From Candidatus Bipolaricaulota bacterium (GTDB lineage Bacteria > Bipolaricaulota > Bipolaricaulia > M55B111): DNA of 5,073 nucleotides. The notes beneath the pieces were generated by a model that did not search any database, was not told the DNA's origin, and saw nothing but the letters and a program-made list of their open reading frames with translations. Location of the stretch: NCBI GenBank assembly GCA_018334615.1, contig JAGXLP010000092.1, forward strand, positions 1-5,073. The letters run 5' to 3'. Positions 4,782 to 5,073 of the stretch are shown here, one piece after another; within the stretch, counting starts at the first letter, position 1, and each line of letters begins with the position of its first letter. Position numbers and translations under genes: made by a program.

Positions 4782-5073
4782 ATGGCAAACTTTACTGAAC
4801 TGGAGTTACTCACAACAGCGGCCTCTCGGATTTTAGAAGATAAACGGACCGTCATTGTGGGTACAGGTTTGCCTCTGATCGCAGCTCTGTTGGCCCAGAG
4901 AAGTCACGCACCGGGCCTAACAATGTTTTTTGAAGCAGGAGGTATTGGGGCTAAACCTTCGATGCTTCCGGTATCAGTAGGAGAATTCAGAACATTCTAC
5001 AAAGGTCTCCAGGCTTCGAGCATGCACAACATCATGTCAAACGGGCAAGCGGGACTTATCGACTACGGATTCA
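4782..5073 (+). CDS. Glutaconate-type CoA-transferase, subunit B, partial (first 97 aa)
   Basis: The reading frame opens at ATG 4782 and is still open at the window end. It starts MANFTELELLTTAASRIL, followed by a TVIVGTGLPLIAALLA strand-helix (23-38) and then MFFEAGGIGAKP. In this family the beta subunit supplies the catalytic glutamate that forms the acyl-glutamyl/CoA thioester intermediate, Glu54 in the Acidaminococcus enzyme. Glu51 in FEAGGIG lies in the corresponding place, so the catalytic residue appears to be present. The ATG is 4 nt after the subunit A stop, and the site AAGGTGA (4771-4777), which contains that stop codon, lies 4 nt upstream. The two subunits are therefore probably co-transcribed, translationally coupled and assembled into one enzyme. 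About two-thirds of the usual length lies beyond the window. Confidence 0.88.
   Translation, partial: MANFTELELLTTAASRILEDKRTVIVGTGLPLIAALLAQRSHAPGLTMFFEAGGIGAKPSMLPVSVGEFRTFYKGLQASSMHNIMSNGQAGLIDYGF

Noticed and set aside
1498..4788. Several other 66-70 codon open frames within the regulator, aminotransferase and CoA-transferase genes
   Set aside because: They lie antisense to or out of frame with well-supported genes and lack start signals or motifs.

Overview
The window looks like part of a bacterial chromosome. Gene density, strong GGAGG-type ribosome binding sites and moderate GC suggest an anaerobic Bacillota-like organism. That assignment rests on my memory of the CoA-transferase and aminotransferase family styles, not on a marker gene, so it is weak. 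Two divergent gene groups are arranged around a 450-bp control region.

Leftward (minus) group: an IclR-family regulator (2510-3316), a class III PLP aminotransferase (1192-2517) and a small single-domain cupin (836-1189). They are packed as one operon, with an 8-nt overlap between the first two and a 2-nt gap between the second and third. After 796 bp with no recognisable gene, a further minus-strand gene starts at 39 and leaves the window after 13 codons. Its N-terminus reads like a gamma-glutamyl-GABA hydrolase (PuuD/peptidase C26) family protein. Rightward (plus) group: the two subunits of a glutaconate-type family I CoA-transferase, A complete (3767-4777) and B cut by the window end (4782-5073).

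The gene content suggests a small catabolic island under local IclR control. A C26-type hydrolase could release an amino acid such as an omega-amino acid from a gamma-glutamyl conjugate, the aminotransferase could remove the amino group, and the CoA-transferase could activate a resulting carboxylic acid. The substrate cannot be read from the sequence, and the order of steps is inference.

The most unusual part is the non-coding DNA. The 40-835 gap is dense in inverted repeats: a 21-bp-arm repeat (one mismatch) enclosing two perfect hairpins at 241-402, a perfect 17-bp-arm hairpin with a 3-nt loop at 501-537 inside a looser repeat at 451-663, and a 10-bp repeat at 703/789. The divergent control region holds a separate 121-bp element bounded by perfect 16-bp inverted repeats (3481-3601). 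None is followed by a T-tract, so they do not look like ordinary terminators. They could be small non-autonomous mobile elements, palindromic intergenic repeats or structured RNAs.
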